A stretch of DNA of 60,000 bases from Cryptomeria japonica (taxonomy: Eukaryota; Streptophyta; Pinopsida; Cupressales; Cupressaceae), in the NCBI RefSeq assembly GCF_030272615.1, contig NC_081406.1, positions 117,438,847-117,498,846 on the forward strand. The letters run 5' to 3'. Below, in pieces: positions 32,936-44,399 of the stretch. A program made the position numbers and the translations under genes. Numbering within the stretch: position 1 is the first letter of the stretch; every line of letters begins with the position of its first letter. The notes under the pieces are model-generated. The model saw only the letters and a list, made by a program, of their open reading frames with translations, did not search any database and was not told the origin of the DNA.

Positions 32936-34222
32936 TACTGATACCGATTCAACTTGTGAAATTAAACATACCTCATTAGTTGCTTGTCTTCTTCTTGTCA
33001 TCATTACATTGTTCTTATCTCCAATGATCTGATCTTTAGAATGATTTAATCTTACATACCTAGGAGTCTTCTGACTCGCTGTTCCTCTTCCCTTTTCTTC
33101 AGTAACTATAGAATTTTCTGATGTTGCCGAAGTAACTAGTTCAACTCTATGTTTCGATAAAGGTGCTACCGGTTCAGATATAATCATTTTCATAGCTGGT
33201 TCCTTCACATAAACTTTGATTTGACTTTTTCTCAGCTCATCTCTAACATTAGCAGTCTCCATAATTCTTTGCAATCTCTCATTATAACATTTATATGATT
33301 TTCTTTCATTAGAATAACCAAGAAATATGCCTTCATCACATCTAGGATTAGATTTCCCAATAGTATCATCTCTCCTGATATAACATTTACTACCAAAAAT
33401 TCTGAAATACTTAACCGTAGGTGTATTGCCAAACCATAATCCATAGGGTGTCTTACTGGTTTCTTCTTTGATATGTACTTTGTTGAATGTATAAACTGAT
33501 GTACTCATTGCTTCTCTCCAATAGATATGAGGTAGATTAGATTCCATCATCATTGTTCTATCAACATCCAAGATAGTTTTGTTCTTCCTGTCCACAACTC
33601 GATTCTACTAAGGGGTACAAGGAGCAGAAACTTGTCTTCTTATACCATACTTGTCACAAAATTTATTAAACTCACCGAATGTGAATTCTCCACCATGATC
33701 TGATCTCAAACATTTAGTCTTCAATCTTGTCTCAGTTTCCCCTTTAGCTTTAAAGATTTTAAACTTTTCAAATGCTTCAGTTTTTTCTCTAAAAAAAGTA
33801 ACCCACATCATTCTAGAATAATCATCACTGATTAGCATGAAATATCTATCACCATGAAAAATTTTGACTCTAGCAAGGCCACACAAATCAGAATGAATAA
33901 GATCAAGAACATCATTTGATTTATCTTGTATACTTCTAAAAGAGGTTCTGACCTATTTACCCATTTGACATTCTTTACATACCAAATTATAGGGCTTCAT
34001 AATCTTAGGTATATCCCTAACTGCCTTAGTTGAACTGATCTTCACAATGCAATCAAAATTCACATGACACAACCTTTTATGCCATAATCAACTCTCATCA
34101 ATCTATGTAATCAAACATGTTTTATCACCGGAGTTCAAATGAAAGATATTACCTTTTCTTTGTGTACTGGTTGCAATCTGCAAGCCAAATCTGTTAATGA
34201 TTTTTCATTTTCCATCCTTGAA
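32936..34222 (-). pseudogene. Element D integrase
   Basis: The pre-integrase zinc region HKRLCHVNFD with CKECQMGK lies near 33960-34110. The core has LISDDYSRMMWVTF (first Asp, near 33820), KCLRSDHGGEF (second Asp) and NRVVDRKNKT near 33590. Working copia enzymes read QQNGVVERKN there, so the two Gln codons are TAG TAG and the catalytic Glu is Asp. The chain continues into FGSKCYIRRDD and FLGYSNERKSYKCYN, the conserved copia integrase C-terminal part. Confidence 0.85.
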
Positions 34223-34894
34223 CTATAATTGAAATCCCTTATCTACCAATTGTCCTACACTCAAAAGATTATGCTTCAAACCTTCAACAGAATAAACATT
34301 GTCAATATTGTTCTTACCATCCAATGATATAGTTTCTTTTCCTTTGATCATACATGCCTTGTCATCTCCAAATCTAACTAGTCCACCATCAAATTCTTGC
34401 AAATATAGAAACTTCACTTTATCTCCAGTCATATGATGTGAACAACCACTGTCAATTACCCATTCATCCTTGTCCTTAATTTTAGTAGAAAGTTCTTTCT
34501 CTTCCGGTACATTCTCTTCCAGTGCCAGATCATCTTCCTTAATAGCCAAGAATACCCATTCTTTCCCATTGCCGGATCCACTAGTAGAGTCTTTTGGCGG
34601 TTCATCATATAAATTAGTAATGCCTTCCTCATCTACTATGTAGCATGATTTATCTCTGTTTTTCTTGAATCTATACTTGTTCTGATATCCAGGGTTAGGC
34701 TTAAATGATATTTTAACTCTTTCTTCAAATCTTGAATTCCTTTCAGGACATCTATATGTGAAATGACCAATCTTATTACATCCAAAACATTTAAAAGGTG
34801 TTTTTCGTTCATACTTACTTCCTACCAGTCCTTTTGGTACTCTTCTAGGAAATAGTTCTTCAAGTTGATCAAACTCATCATCTTCTCTCTTCAT
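34223..34894 (-). pseudogene. Element D gag zinc knuckle and protease
   Basis: The knuckle CFGCNKIGHFTYRC (CX2CX4HX4C, near 34750-34790) is followed by a Lys-rich stretch and then the protease WVIDSGCSHHMTGD near 34430-34470, with D-S-G intact, ending HNLLSVGQLVDKGFQL. The same frame as gag upstream is separated by a stop at 34898-34900. Confidence 0.85.
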
Positions 34895-34897
34895 ATC

Positions 34898-35656
34898 TTA
34901 TAACTCTTTTGCATATAAAGCTTTCCAGTATTGCTTACCAATTATAGATGTAGATGCATGAAAAGCATGTTCAATCTTCATAGCTCCAGAAGGTCCAAAT
35001 TCCTCAAGATCAAAAGTAGATAGTTTCCAAACCAAGGTATCTCTGTTGACAGATGTATTAGTCATTATTATCAACTCATTGATAGCAGTAGCCTTTGTTT
35101 TGTAAGTCGGTGGTAGGCCTCTCGAGACTTTAGAAACAATTTCATCTTCGCTCAGAGTTCCACCACAACATTTAATTCTCATAACAATCTCATTTACCCT
35201 TCCCATGAATGTAGTAATCCTTTCATCTTCTTCCATCTTTAGGTTTTCATATCTCACCTAGTAACCATCAAGTCTAGCAATCTTCACTGTAGGCTCACCT
35301 TCATTAAAAGTCTCCAACTTATCCCATATAGCCTTTCCAAATGATTTGTCGGTTAATCCCATTATTTTCTGATCAGAAAGTGCACACAAGAGGGCTTCTC
35401 TTGCTCTACAATCATTCTCAATCTCCTTGTCTAGGTTTGCTGGAGGAGGATTCCTAGATCCCAGATTATAGGGTGTGACACCATTTTGTGTGATCAACCA
35501 AATCTCTTTGCTAAGACATCTCAAATGCGTCTCCATCCAAATCTTCCATGTTGTGTAATTTGTTCCATCAAGCCTCGATATATCCCCTCTAAAGCTAGAT
35601 CCAAAAGAACTGGATGAACTTGAACTATTAGTCACCATAGTATCTTCCTCAAGCAA
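34898..35656 (-). pseudogene. Element D gag, capsid part
   Basis: It starts MVTNSSSSSSSFGSSFRG (Met at about 35638) and runs through LDGTNYTTWKIWMETHLR, the UBN2/copia gag entry, and AREALLCALSDQ. A TAG at 35258-35260 splits LDGY from VRYENLKMEEDERI in the same frame. The domain forms the virus-like particle. The start lies about 40 bases from the primer site. Confidence 0.85.
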
Positions 35657-35683
35657 TTAAGCTTTCTACAAAGAGGACTAAAT

Positions 35684-35695
35684 CTCTGATACCAA
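35684..35695 (-). promoter_or_regulatory. Primer-binding site of D
   Basis: The minus strand reads TTGGTATCAGAG just after the LTR terminus. It is the standard initiator-tRNA-Met site of plant copia elements. Confidence 0.85.
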
Positions 35696-35696
35696 T

Positions 35697-36911
35697 TGTT
35701 AGATAGTTCAAATAACCAGAAGACAACTGAGAGGGGGGTGAATCAATTGTCATAGATTACCACAAGCATTAGCAATTTAAACATTAATACCGAAACCCAA
35801 AACAATAATACTGGAATAGAATTTAATCCTATTAATCATAAATAATAATCATAGAATAAAATTCATTCACACAACACCAAGATTTGTACGTGGAAAACCC
35901 AGTAAAGGGAAAACCCATGGTGGGAAGCCTACCCACAGTCAGATAATACTTCTGCAGTAAGTATTTGAATTACATTAAAGAGGCCTGCACTTGTAGGAAG
36001 TCCAACAACCTAGAGCATACTGCTCATCACAAAAGGAGTCTCAGTTAATACATACAAATCCAGACTACAATTCGGAGAAGTGTTGAACTGTAAAAGATAA
36101 CATCTCCTATGCCAGAATACAATTCCGGTTTAAGCTCAATACCAGAGGACAAAATCCTCATACACCCAATTTGATCTCTAATGATCAACTAATTCCTCTT
36201 CCTAAATGATATTAAATTAATCACATATCACATTCCTTTACCATGACCTCTTACATTAACCATGATGATCTATAATGAGATCTTACATCTATATATACAA
36301 ACCCTCAACCATAAACAATTAGGTCATCCACCAAATAATAAACCAATTAGATAATTATAAACCATGTCATCCTTAAGCCAAACAAATAATATCCAACATG
36401 TAAGACATCCCACAAATACATCAATAGGTCCTATCCATACATTACAACAATGCTGGTCCATAACCTAGATCAACCGGAACCAAGTATAGGTCCACATGCT
36501 TTAGCAATGATCTCCAAATGCGAAGTCTTGAATATGATCACCAACAACATCCTTAAACTCCATTAGAAGCTGCACCAACATCACTTATGTAATTCATCAA
36601 AGATCTCCACCAAAAGCTCTACCGGTGAAACCCTCGCCAGAACCAGAAACCAAGCTTCCCAGCAAGAAGGACAACATCCAATGACCAGACCAAAACCAAC
36701 TAACCAAATATGAGTATAAGTATCATGAACAAGCCAATTCCATCACTAGATAATATCGGAGCCTATTGGATCATGCTGGATTCAAATTAACTAGAAACAA
36801 CTCAACCTACCAGGACCAGAAGGGTGTTGGTAAAGCATCCAAATAGATAGTGTTGACATCAATGACAAAACATCAATGCAACACATAATAAATTCCACCA
36901 AATTTCCAACA
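35697..36911 (-). repeat. 5' LTR of D, full length (1,215 bp)
   Basis: In plus orientation it starts TGTTAGATAG and ends TTCCAACA, followed by AAGTA. The TATA-like TATATATA at 36290-36297 is kept here but lost in the other LTR. Stems GACAACTGA/TCAATTGTC (35722/35743) around the G-run, and GTGGG/CCCAC (35920/35932), lie near the primer-binding end. Confidence 0.9.
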
Positions 36912-37345
36912 AAGTATTGTTGTGGAGATATTGTGCTTAATTGGAACTATGATCAGGCATTTGGAAATGCTATTCTTTCAGTTCATGTAATCTAGATTGT
37001 TCTCCGATCTTTGTAAGCTAGTGAGCCTTCTCAGGGTTGTTTGCCTTTGTTTTTTTTGAGTAGTGAGCTCTAGGAAGTGTGCCTGAATGCATGTGTGTTC
37101 CCCATTGTATTATTTACACATACTACTACATAGTATCATCATATTGTGGGTAGGTTCCCACCATGAGTTTTTCCTTAACCGAGTTTTCTATGTCAAAAAC
37201 TTGTGTGTTATGTGTGCTATTGATGTGGTGTTTATCCTTTCCATTGTTGTTCTTAATTAGATCTAAAATTGAGGTTAATTTGTTTGATTTCGGTGAAAAC
37301 TAATTCACCCCCCCTCTCAGTTTTCCTGCATTATTTCTACCAACA

Positions 37346-37823
37346 AAAATATATTTGTGAAGCTCACCAGACTAATGCAAATCCATGAATCTTAGTTCTC
37401 ATCAGGAGGGGCAATCACCCCTAACTTCTCTTTGAGATACTCAAAAGTATCTTTAGGCAAAGGCTTCGTAAATATGTTTACAATCTATTCCTTTGTAGAT
37501 ACATACTCCAATCTGAGTTCTTTCTCATTCACCTTCTCTCTCAAGATGAAAATTGATTGATATATGCTTTGTTTTGGAATATAAAACATGATTCTTTGAA
37601 ACATTTATAGAATTTAAATTATCACAGTATATAGAAATAGGGTCATCATAAATAACTCTTATATCCTTCAACATCTACTTCATCCAAATTACCTAAGTAC
37701 AATTTCTAGTAGCAAAAATGAATTCAGCTTCTACAGTAGATAAAGAAATAGCATTCTGCTTCTTACTTTCCCAAGAGACCAACTTCATACCCAAAAAGAT
37801 GCACCACCAAGAGACCAACTTCA
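37346..37823 (-). pseudogene. Element F RNase H remnant
   Basis: On the minus strand SWESKKQNAISLSTVEAEF, TQVIWMKQMLKDIR and SKTKHISI fit the copia RNase H end, with one frameshift near 37550. Just upstream (37772-37824) a 17-base segment is repeated 36 bases apart (a 12-codon direct duplication around KLVSW). Element I starts at 37824, so the rest of F pol is outside the window. Confidence 0.7.
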
Positions 37824-38722
37824 TGTTGGAATACAATGAATCCAAGAACACTGAGAGGGGGGGTGAAATAGCATTTTGTTGGTAATATAATATTTTACCT
37901 TATTATAACACACACATATTTAAACTGATAAATGAAGAAACATATAACATGAAGTAAATAAACCAGCCACAAGAATGAACACCATAACACACTAAATTTT
38001 ATACATGGAAAACCTTAAAGGGGAAAAACCATGGTGGGATTTGTGACCCACAATATCTATTCATTGGCCCTATGAAAGATATTACATAGCATGGGGGCCT
38101 ACACATGCAGGAAGGCACAATGCCTAGAGCACACTTCTCAACACAAAAGAGTCTCACTAACTACAAGCTTCTATTGAGATAAAACAGTAATGGTGAACTC
38201 ACAAAATGCATCTGCAATGCCAAAAAGAATTCCGGTTATAGCTCTATTTTGTACTGGTTCATAAACCCCAAACCCTTCTACCAGTATCTCCTTTCCTCCA
38301 AGAATGCTTTACAAACCATATAATGATCATATCATGATATAACTTTCGCATACAAATGACATACATACATATCCTTCGCAATACACAATTCTACTTCCTT
38401 GTCATATATCTAAATGACCTAACAGACTAACTTATATACCCTCTACAAACAATATGCCTTATGTTGGCTTACAATACATTACAAAAGATATTCAATGTCG
38501 GCCCTATACAAAATGATTATACAAATAAAATTTCCTTTGGATCCCAGACTGATGTTGACTTCACTGAAGTATTGGATGTTGGTGTTGGTGCCGATGATGA
38601 CCTTGAATACTCCAATGCCAGTATCTATTGGTCTATGCCTCCTAATGCCAATATATTTCCTCTATAGAATCTTGTTTCCATCAATGATAATATATGAAAC
38701 CAATGAGTGTCAATTGCCAACA
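37824..38722 (-). repeat. 3' LTR of I (899 bp)
   Basis: In plus orientation it runs from TGTTGGAATAC to TTGCCAACA. It has the GTGGG/CCCAC stem (38034/38047) and the G-run near 37855, but the stem around that G-run is not preserved here. Confidence 0.8.
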
Positions 38723-38737
38723 ATCTCCCCCTTTGGT
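38723..38737 (-). promoter_or_regulatory. Polypurine tract of I
   Basis: The minus strand reads ACCAAAGGGGGAGAT before the LTR. The flanking arms 38674-38685 and 38738-38749 pair at 11 of 12 positions. Confidence 0.75.
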
Positions 38738-38958
38738 ATTGATGGCAACACTCATGTGAAAAATGGATTCCCTGTCGGTTCAACTGAAACACGAAACATG
38801 CTCCCCCTGAGTTGATTGACTATGTTTGCAATATACTCTGTCTGATATCCTCCCCCTAGGATTATATACATATACATATTTTTCACATACATATACTCCT
38901 CCTTTGGCATCAATGCCAATGACCGGTGAAAGAATTGAAAGAATTGTTACATATTACT

Positions 38959-41017
38959 TTACCGAAGCTTGACCAATCTCAAGATTTCTAGATAAGCTTT
39001 CTCTAGTAACTGTATATAGGTATCCCAACTAGTTTTCAATGTTTTAGATATGGTTACAAGTCCACTCAGTAAATGTGCAAGTGTTTCTTTCTCAGTGACT
39101 TCTGCTGGTGTGGGCTTCACAAGCATATCCATACATTCCCTCTTATGTATACCAAGTGAATCCAATCTTGGACTCACCAAACCTCTGAGGATCCTTGATC
39201 TTTGAATGATCTTGTCTCTTTTCTTTTCAAAAGAAAAAAATTGGTTCTCCAAGGTCAAAATTTGTCCATCAATGGATGTTGTAAGTTAAGTAAGTCCATC
39301 AAAATAATTAACAATATTAGCAATCTTTTCATGTAACTCCTTTAACCTCTTATCTGCATTTGTTGTAAGACTGTCTATATTACAACAAACCCTCTAGATG
39401 TTAGTACACTGTTTCAAAGAATTTTCAATAAATATAAGTTTCTCTTAAACCTTCTCCTTTTCTGTTTCAATAATCTGACCAAAAGAGGCTTTCTTATCCA
39501 GAGTAAATCTTTCAAGTGCTTGCCGGTCAGAAATCTGCTGCAATGATTGAAACTTTTTAGATATGTGCTTTGTTAATATCTTAAGCTTGCAGGAAGGGCT
39601 TGCTTCATGTTCAATCATACAATCAGGAATCAATCTGTGAAAAACTATTATTGATTGATCTATTATTCCTTTGTTTGCAAATCCCTCCTTCATTAGATTT
39701 TGAGTAGCCATCATCATTAGCTTTGTGGGACTCATCTCTGTGATTGATATCTTCTCAACTTGAGAAGTGTCAATTGCCAAAATTTTCATCGAGGAATCAA
39801 CTATCAGTTGAGTCTCCTTTTCCTTTTCTTCCTTATCCTTTCATGGTGTATCCCTTTTCTCATCCTCTTTTGCATCAGTGGCTTCGCCATTGGGTGCAGT
39901 ATTTGTTATTGCTGGTTCACTCAAAATTTGATTAGAGCTTCCCAAAATTCCTTTCCCTTTGGATCTATCTGGAATGGTGGGAGAAGTTGCCTTAGAAAAT
40001 TCTTCTTGAGAAGGAAATTAAGATTCTTTTGGAATAATTTATCCCAACCATCTCTGGTCTCATTTATTATTTCATTGACTCTTCCCATCATTAAGCCTAT
40101 TTACCAAGTTTTGCTACTAAAGATTCTTCTATTTGCAACATCTATATATCTTTTCATTTCCTCATTATTTATAGTACCACAAATGCCTAAAAGTTCAACT
40201 TATTTACTCTCTCTATCCCTCCTGATTGCATCTAATCTCCTTGCATCTAACTTGTTATACAATGACAAAGGAATTTCCTTCAAAAATTCTACCAAAGCCT
40301 TCTTATATATGTCTAAATATAACAAAATTTCTTCTTCTATTTCATTTTTCTCATTGTCATCTAAATGGTCATATAATTTTGACACATTTTTCAAAATTCC
40401 ATCTTTAGTTACTTCATCAGTTAATTCAGCACAAGTTATATTACCAGATTCAGTTGCTTCATCAATCTTTTTCTTCTTGTTGGCTATTACAGGAGTGGAT
40501 GGAGCAGGCTGCCTCTTCTGAGCAGGTTTCCTTACCGGAGATGTGGATGTTGTTGTTACCTTTATTACTAGCTTCCTCTCTTCATTAGAGTTAGAAGTGA
40601 TAGAAGAAATGAAAGTCTCAGGCCTCTTTACCTCAGGAGCACTAGCCACTACCGCTTGATCTACTGGTTTAGATCTAGAACCTAGTTCTGTATCTATCCT
40701 ATGAATTACATTTTGAAAAATGCTGACATTTTTTCTATTTTCTTTTCTCTTCTTTTCTTATTGAAACCAATTTTAACCTCAAGAGCCTTCTCCTTTGCAG
40801 TGCCAAAGTGTTCAGCCTTATCATCCAAAGGAGCATCAACCAACATTTTAACATATAGTTCCAAGATGTTGTCATCAAATTCATAGCCTAATTCATTGAC
40901 CCATATAATTCTAGGTTCCACTGCTTCCATGAGAGTTTCATCTGTTTTTACCATGAAGCAAATATCAGTGGAGTATTTCTCCAGAATGTGTTTGGAGATT
41001 CTCTCCCTTAGTCTCAT
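38959..41017 (-). pseudogene. Element I ORF2 homologue (decayed)
   Basis: Minus-strand blocks in order: ICFMVKTDETLMEAVEPRIIW and NELGYEFDDNI (41017-40706); a basic segment with KKKKIDEATE, then LLYLDIYKKALVEFLKEIPL and YNKLDARRLDAI (40649-40200); GRVNEI near 40090; ILAIDTSQVEKISITEM (39789-39445); and a tail with SPRLDSLGIHKREC (39258-38959). Each matches B or K ORF2 in place and order, at clearly lower similarity than B to K. Several stops and frame changes are present. The function is unknown. Confidence 0.65.
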
Positions 41018-41053
41018 GTTCTCTTGAAAAGTTTAAAGTAGCCCCAAAGCTGA

Positions 41054-42447
41054 TGGTATGATGAAAGAATAAGAATCTGGTCAACTACTGAGAGGGGGAG
41101 GGCGCGAATCAGTAGATAGAAAAACTGAAACTAACTTCACCAATCTCAAAATCAATCTCTCAATGTAAAATTAGAGCAATCAATGTAATATCACTGTCAA
41201 GACAAAAACTCTTAGGATAAACCAGTTGACTATTACAACAAACTAATAGTAAATAACTTCAAACTCATAAACATCCAAATGCTTTTCTGACATAAGTAAA
41301 ACTTCATTTCACAATACTCCTAGTTATCATGACTTATCAAAGTGTATTAAGTAGTTAAGAAAACCAATCATAAGAACATAACCACAAAAACATTCACCAC
41401 TTGACATAGTATTTTTGATGTGGAAACCCAAATACGAAAAACCATGGTGAGATGAGACTCACAAGATAAATATCTGAACTCTTCTGAAGTTCGCCCTATT
41501 AGGAGCCTAGCCTGTTAAAGATTTACAAAAGTCTTATTAAGAACAAATCTTGTTAGGGACCACCCGGTTAAGGGATTGACTATAGTGCCTTGTTAGAAGC
41601 AATGCCCTGTAAGGAGTAACCTCGGTAGAAGATTTGAAAATCCAAACTAATGGATCACCTTGTTAGAGGATTTGAATAGTACCAAGCTTGTTAGAGCTTA
41701 CTCAGTTAGGAGATTTCAATTCTTCTGTAATTGTTAGAAAACAAGAGGAGTTTGCTGATCTATTTGAATAGCACTACACTTCCTTGATAAGATCCTTTTC
41801 ATGCTCCTTATATGCCTTTACTCAAACTGCAAATACATCATCCAATTTGGCAACCACACACTCAACTAATCTTTGCCAATACTCAAACTAAACAACTTCA
41901 TCGACCTTATAAACAAATCAGTTAGGTCGGTAACACAACAAGAACTTAATTCTCATAGAGATTACAAACAATTTGGTTCAAGTATGACTGCTAGATTAGA
42001 TAGCAATATCTGTACATCAATCAAGAAAACCTCAACTACTCCTTGATCACCACTCCATCGAACTTAGTAACTTATCACAGGCTTTGCATTACATGCAATA
42101 TATGTGCCAAAATCATTTGAACTTGTCTTCATACAATGATCATACGTGTCATAATTATTACTGCTCATCATAAGATCATAAACCAATATAATAAATTCAC
42201 CAAAATTAGTTGGTTAGGGTTTATCAAAACAACCAGTAGGGTTTATCAGTTACCGGTTCAACTCTCCAATACATAGCAATACCGGTTCACTCCACAAACT
42301 TACATACCGGTTACAGTTTCCTTCACTTACCTCTTCCTACTGGTTACAAAACAATATTACAACAATATCAACAATATCATTACCGGTTAATTGACATCAA
42401 TGACAACATAACATATCATTAATTCAATCTTCATGCAAGTGCCAACA
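41054..42447 (-). repeat. 3' LTR of J (1,394 bp)
   Basis: In plus orientation it starts TGGTATGATG (TGTTATGATG in the other LTR) and ends GCCAACA. Stems CTACTGA/TCAGTAG (41085/41109) around the G-run and GTGAG/CTCAC (41447/41458) are present. A region of GTTAG-rich short repeats (CTTGTTAGGGACC, CCTTGTTAGAAGC and similar) spans about 41510-41720. Confidence 0.85.
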
Positions 42448-42462
42448 ATCTCCCCCTTTGGC
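42448..42462 (-). promoter_or_regulatory. Polypurine tract of J
   Basis: The minus strand reads GCCAAAGGGGGAGAT before the LTR. Arms 42391-42402 and 42462-42473 pair at 11 of 12 positions. Confidence 0.8.
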
Positions 42463-42772
42463 ATTGATGGCAATACAAATATCAATACCATTGATTTTTG
42501 TGATTATGAATAAGAATCCTGATTTACATTACCAAGTATTCACCATGTCTTCCATCAGCTTGTCACTGATTCTTTTCCCCATAATTACATAGTCCTTCTC
42601 CCCCTTTGAAAGCAATGCCAAATTCCAAGTAAAACATGTAATAGAAAATTTCACTGTTCAACATCAACAATCTGCAACTTGATGCTCGCCCTGTTGAATA
42701 ACTCCACTTCTACACCAATCCTTCTATAAAATTTTGCAAGTAGCTCTGGGACTGATGTAATCTACATCATGC

Positions 42773-43597
42773 TCAATTGACCTCATGAAGGGGTACAACC
42801 CCTAGCTGACTTCTAAGATACTCAAAATTAATCTTATGCAGAGGTTTAGTAAACATATCTACAAGCTGCTCCTTGGTAGAAACATGCTCACAGATCACAT
42901 CTTTACTCTGCACTTTTTCCCTTAATAAATGATACTTCAATTCGATATTCTTGGTTTGTGCATACAAAATAGGATTCTTGGAAATATTTATGGCACTTGT
43001 ATTATTACATAAAATCTTTATAGGTTCTGAAATCTTCATCTCAAAACCTTCCAAAATTTGCCTCATCTAGATAGCCTGGGTACAATTCATGTAAGCTGCA
43101 ACATACTCAGCTTTAGCAGTAGATTGTGATGTACAACTCTGCTTCTTAATACTCAATGAAACAAGTCTTCCTCCAAGAAAAAATGCTCCACCAATTGTTC
43201 TTTTCCGGTCATCAATATTTCCTGCCCAATCTACATCTGTGTACACCTTCAAGTCAATGTTTCCTCCATATGGATACCATAATCCATAGTCAACAATTCC
43301 TTTCAAATGTCTAAAAATCCTCTTGGTTTCTATCAAATGTGTTTCCTTAGGACTCTTTTGGAATCTAGCAGCTATGCCAACTGCATGAGCTATATCCGGT
43401 CTGTTGTGAACAACATAGTGCAATTTTCCAATCATTGACCTGTATTGCTTCTCATCAATAGACGTGGATTCATCTCCCTTAGACAACTTACAACCTGTAA
43501 CCATTGGTGTCCCAAATAGTTTATAGTCACTCATGCCAAATATCTTTGAGACCTCTTTCACATAATTAGATTGTGTGATGAAAATACCATTCTTCAT
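42773..43597 (-). pseudogene. Element J RNase H domain
   Basis: It passes GTPMVTGCKLSKGDE, SMIGKLHYVVHNRPDIAHAV, YTDVDWAGNIDDRKRTIGG, SQSTAKAEYVAAYMNCTQAI and a TAG at an expected Trp, then NNTSAINISKNPILYAQTKN and KPLHKINFEYLRSQLGV. This is the complete copia RNase H segment. Apart from the stops at RT/RNase H and before MRQILEG, the text is well kept. Confidence 0.85.
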
Positions 43598-43600
43598 TTG

Positions 43601-44377
43601 CTATATTTGCAATCCTATGAAAAAATTTATTTCCCCCACTAGAGACATATCAAACTCATTTTTCATTTCATCTGCAAAATCATTACTCATGTCATCATTA
43701 CCTCCAAATATGATATCATCTACAAAGAATTCGTTGGCCAGTATTTTACCTACTTTAGATTTGAGATAAATGTTGCTATCTTCACTTGTTCTCAGAAAAC
43801 CTATCTTTCTTAGATGTGTATGAAGCCTTTCATACCATGCTCTCAGTGCCTTCTTTAATCTATATAAATCCTTATGCAATCTACATACCATTTCTTTCTC
43901 ATAAATCAAAGCATAACCATTTGGTTGCTCAATGTATACTTCTTCTTCTTGTATCCCATTCAAAAATGCTGACTTAACATCCATCTGGTATACCTTGAAT
44001 TTCTTATCTACTGCAAATGCAAGTAAAGCTCTGACACCTTTCAGTCTTGCCACTGGTGCAAAAGTATCACCATAATCTTCTCCTTCCTCTTGTGCATAAC
44101 CTTTGCAAACCAACCTATCTTTATAGCGAACTACAACACCATCTTCATTCAACTTGTTCCTGAATACCCACTTAGTACCTATCACATTTTTATTTACCGT
44201 TCGGGGTACTAGGGTCCATGTGTTGTTATTTTCAATTTGATCTAATTCCTCCTCCATGGCTTTAACCCAATGATCATCACCAAATGCTTCCTTAGCAGTT
44301 CTTGGTTCAATAGTGGAGATCATGTAGGAATTCTCTCTGATTCTTCTTCTTGTTAGTACTCCAACATCCTTATCCAT
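43601..44377 (-). pseudogene. Element J reverse transcriptase
   Basis: DDHWVKAMEEELDQIENNNT, GTKWVFRNKLNEDG, FAPVARLKGVRALLAFAVD, MDVKSAFLNGIQEEEVYIEQ and FFVDDIIFGGND (FVDD at 43715-43726, both catalytic Asp kept) are visible. The frame ends at GLQI, with TAG in place of an expected Gln before QMKNGIF. RT copies the element RNA. This domain is the best preserved of the copia pol parts in the window. Confidence 0.9.
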
Positions 44378-44399
44378 AATAATCTATTCAGGATTGTGA

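Larger units (their letters stand above)
12119..36911 (-). mobile_element. Element D: Ty1/copia element, interrupted by B
   Basis: It is complete from LTR to LTR, with target duplication AAGTA at 12114-12118 and 36912-36916. Read on the minus strand the order is LTR (36911-35697), tRNA-iMet-type primer site, gag, protease, integrase, RT, RNase H, purine tract, shortened LTR (12763-12119). B (with G inside) sits in the 3' untranslated part between 12952 and 31272. All coding parts carry stops, and catalytic residues are altered in both integrase and RT, so D is dead. Confidence 0.9.
11209..37345 (+). mobile_element. Element E: solo LTR, split by D
   Basis: It starts TGTTGGATATT (11209) and ends ACCAACA (37345). 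Removing D leaves about 1.33 kb with no internal region on either side, so it is a solo LTR. Flanks are CAAAT (11204-11208) and AAAAT (37346-37350), a 4-of-5 match. Near the right end a stem (37295-37303 with 37317-37325) encloses a C-run loop, as in the A, B and K LTRs. This sets plus orientation. Confidence 0.75.
10422..37823 (-). mobile_element. Element F: Ty1/copia remnant, outermost visible host
   Basis: Three pieces are visible: the inner end of its 3' LTR (10427-10879), 3' untranslated DNA (10880-11208), and an RNase H remnant (37346-37823). The pieces belong together because the purine tract, spacer and RNase H follow each other as in D and J. H split the LTR, E (carrying D, B and G) split the tail, and I cuts the RNase H. 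The rest lies outside the window. Confidence 0.65.
37824..41053 (-). mobile_element. Element I: pol-less LTR element, distant relative of B (partial)
   Basis: Visible parts are a 3' LTR (37824-38722), a purine tract and about 2 kb of ORF2-like coding DNA on the minus strand. The LTR differs from those of A, B and K, yet the encoded blocks are clearly related. CTTCA (37819-37823) is the candidate target duplication. J interrupts it at 41053. Confidence 0.75.

Noticed and set aside
39760-40521. 253-codon plus-strand ORF rich in Phe, Leu and Ser
   Set aside because: It lies antisense to the ORF2 homologue of I, whose minus-strand blocks match B and K.
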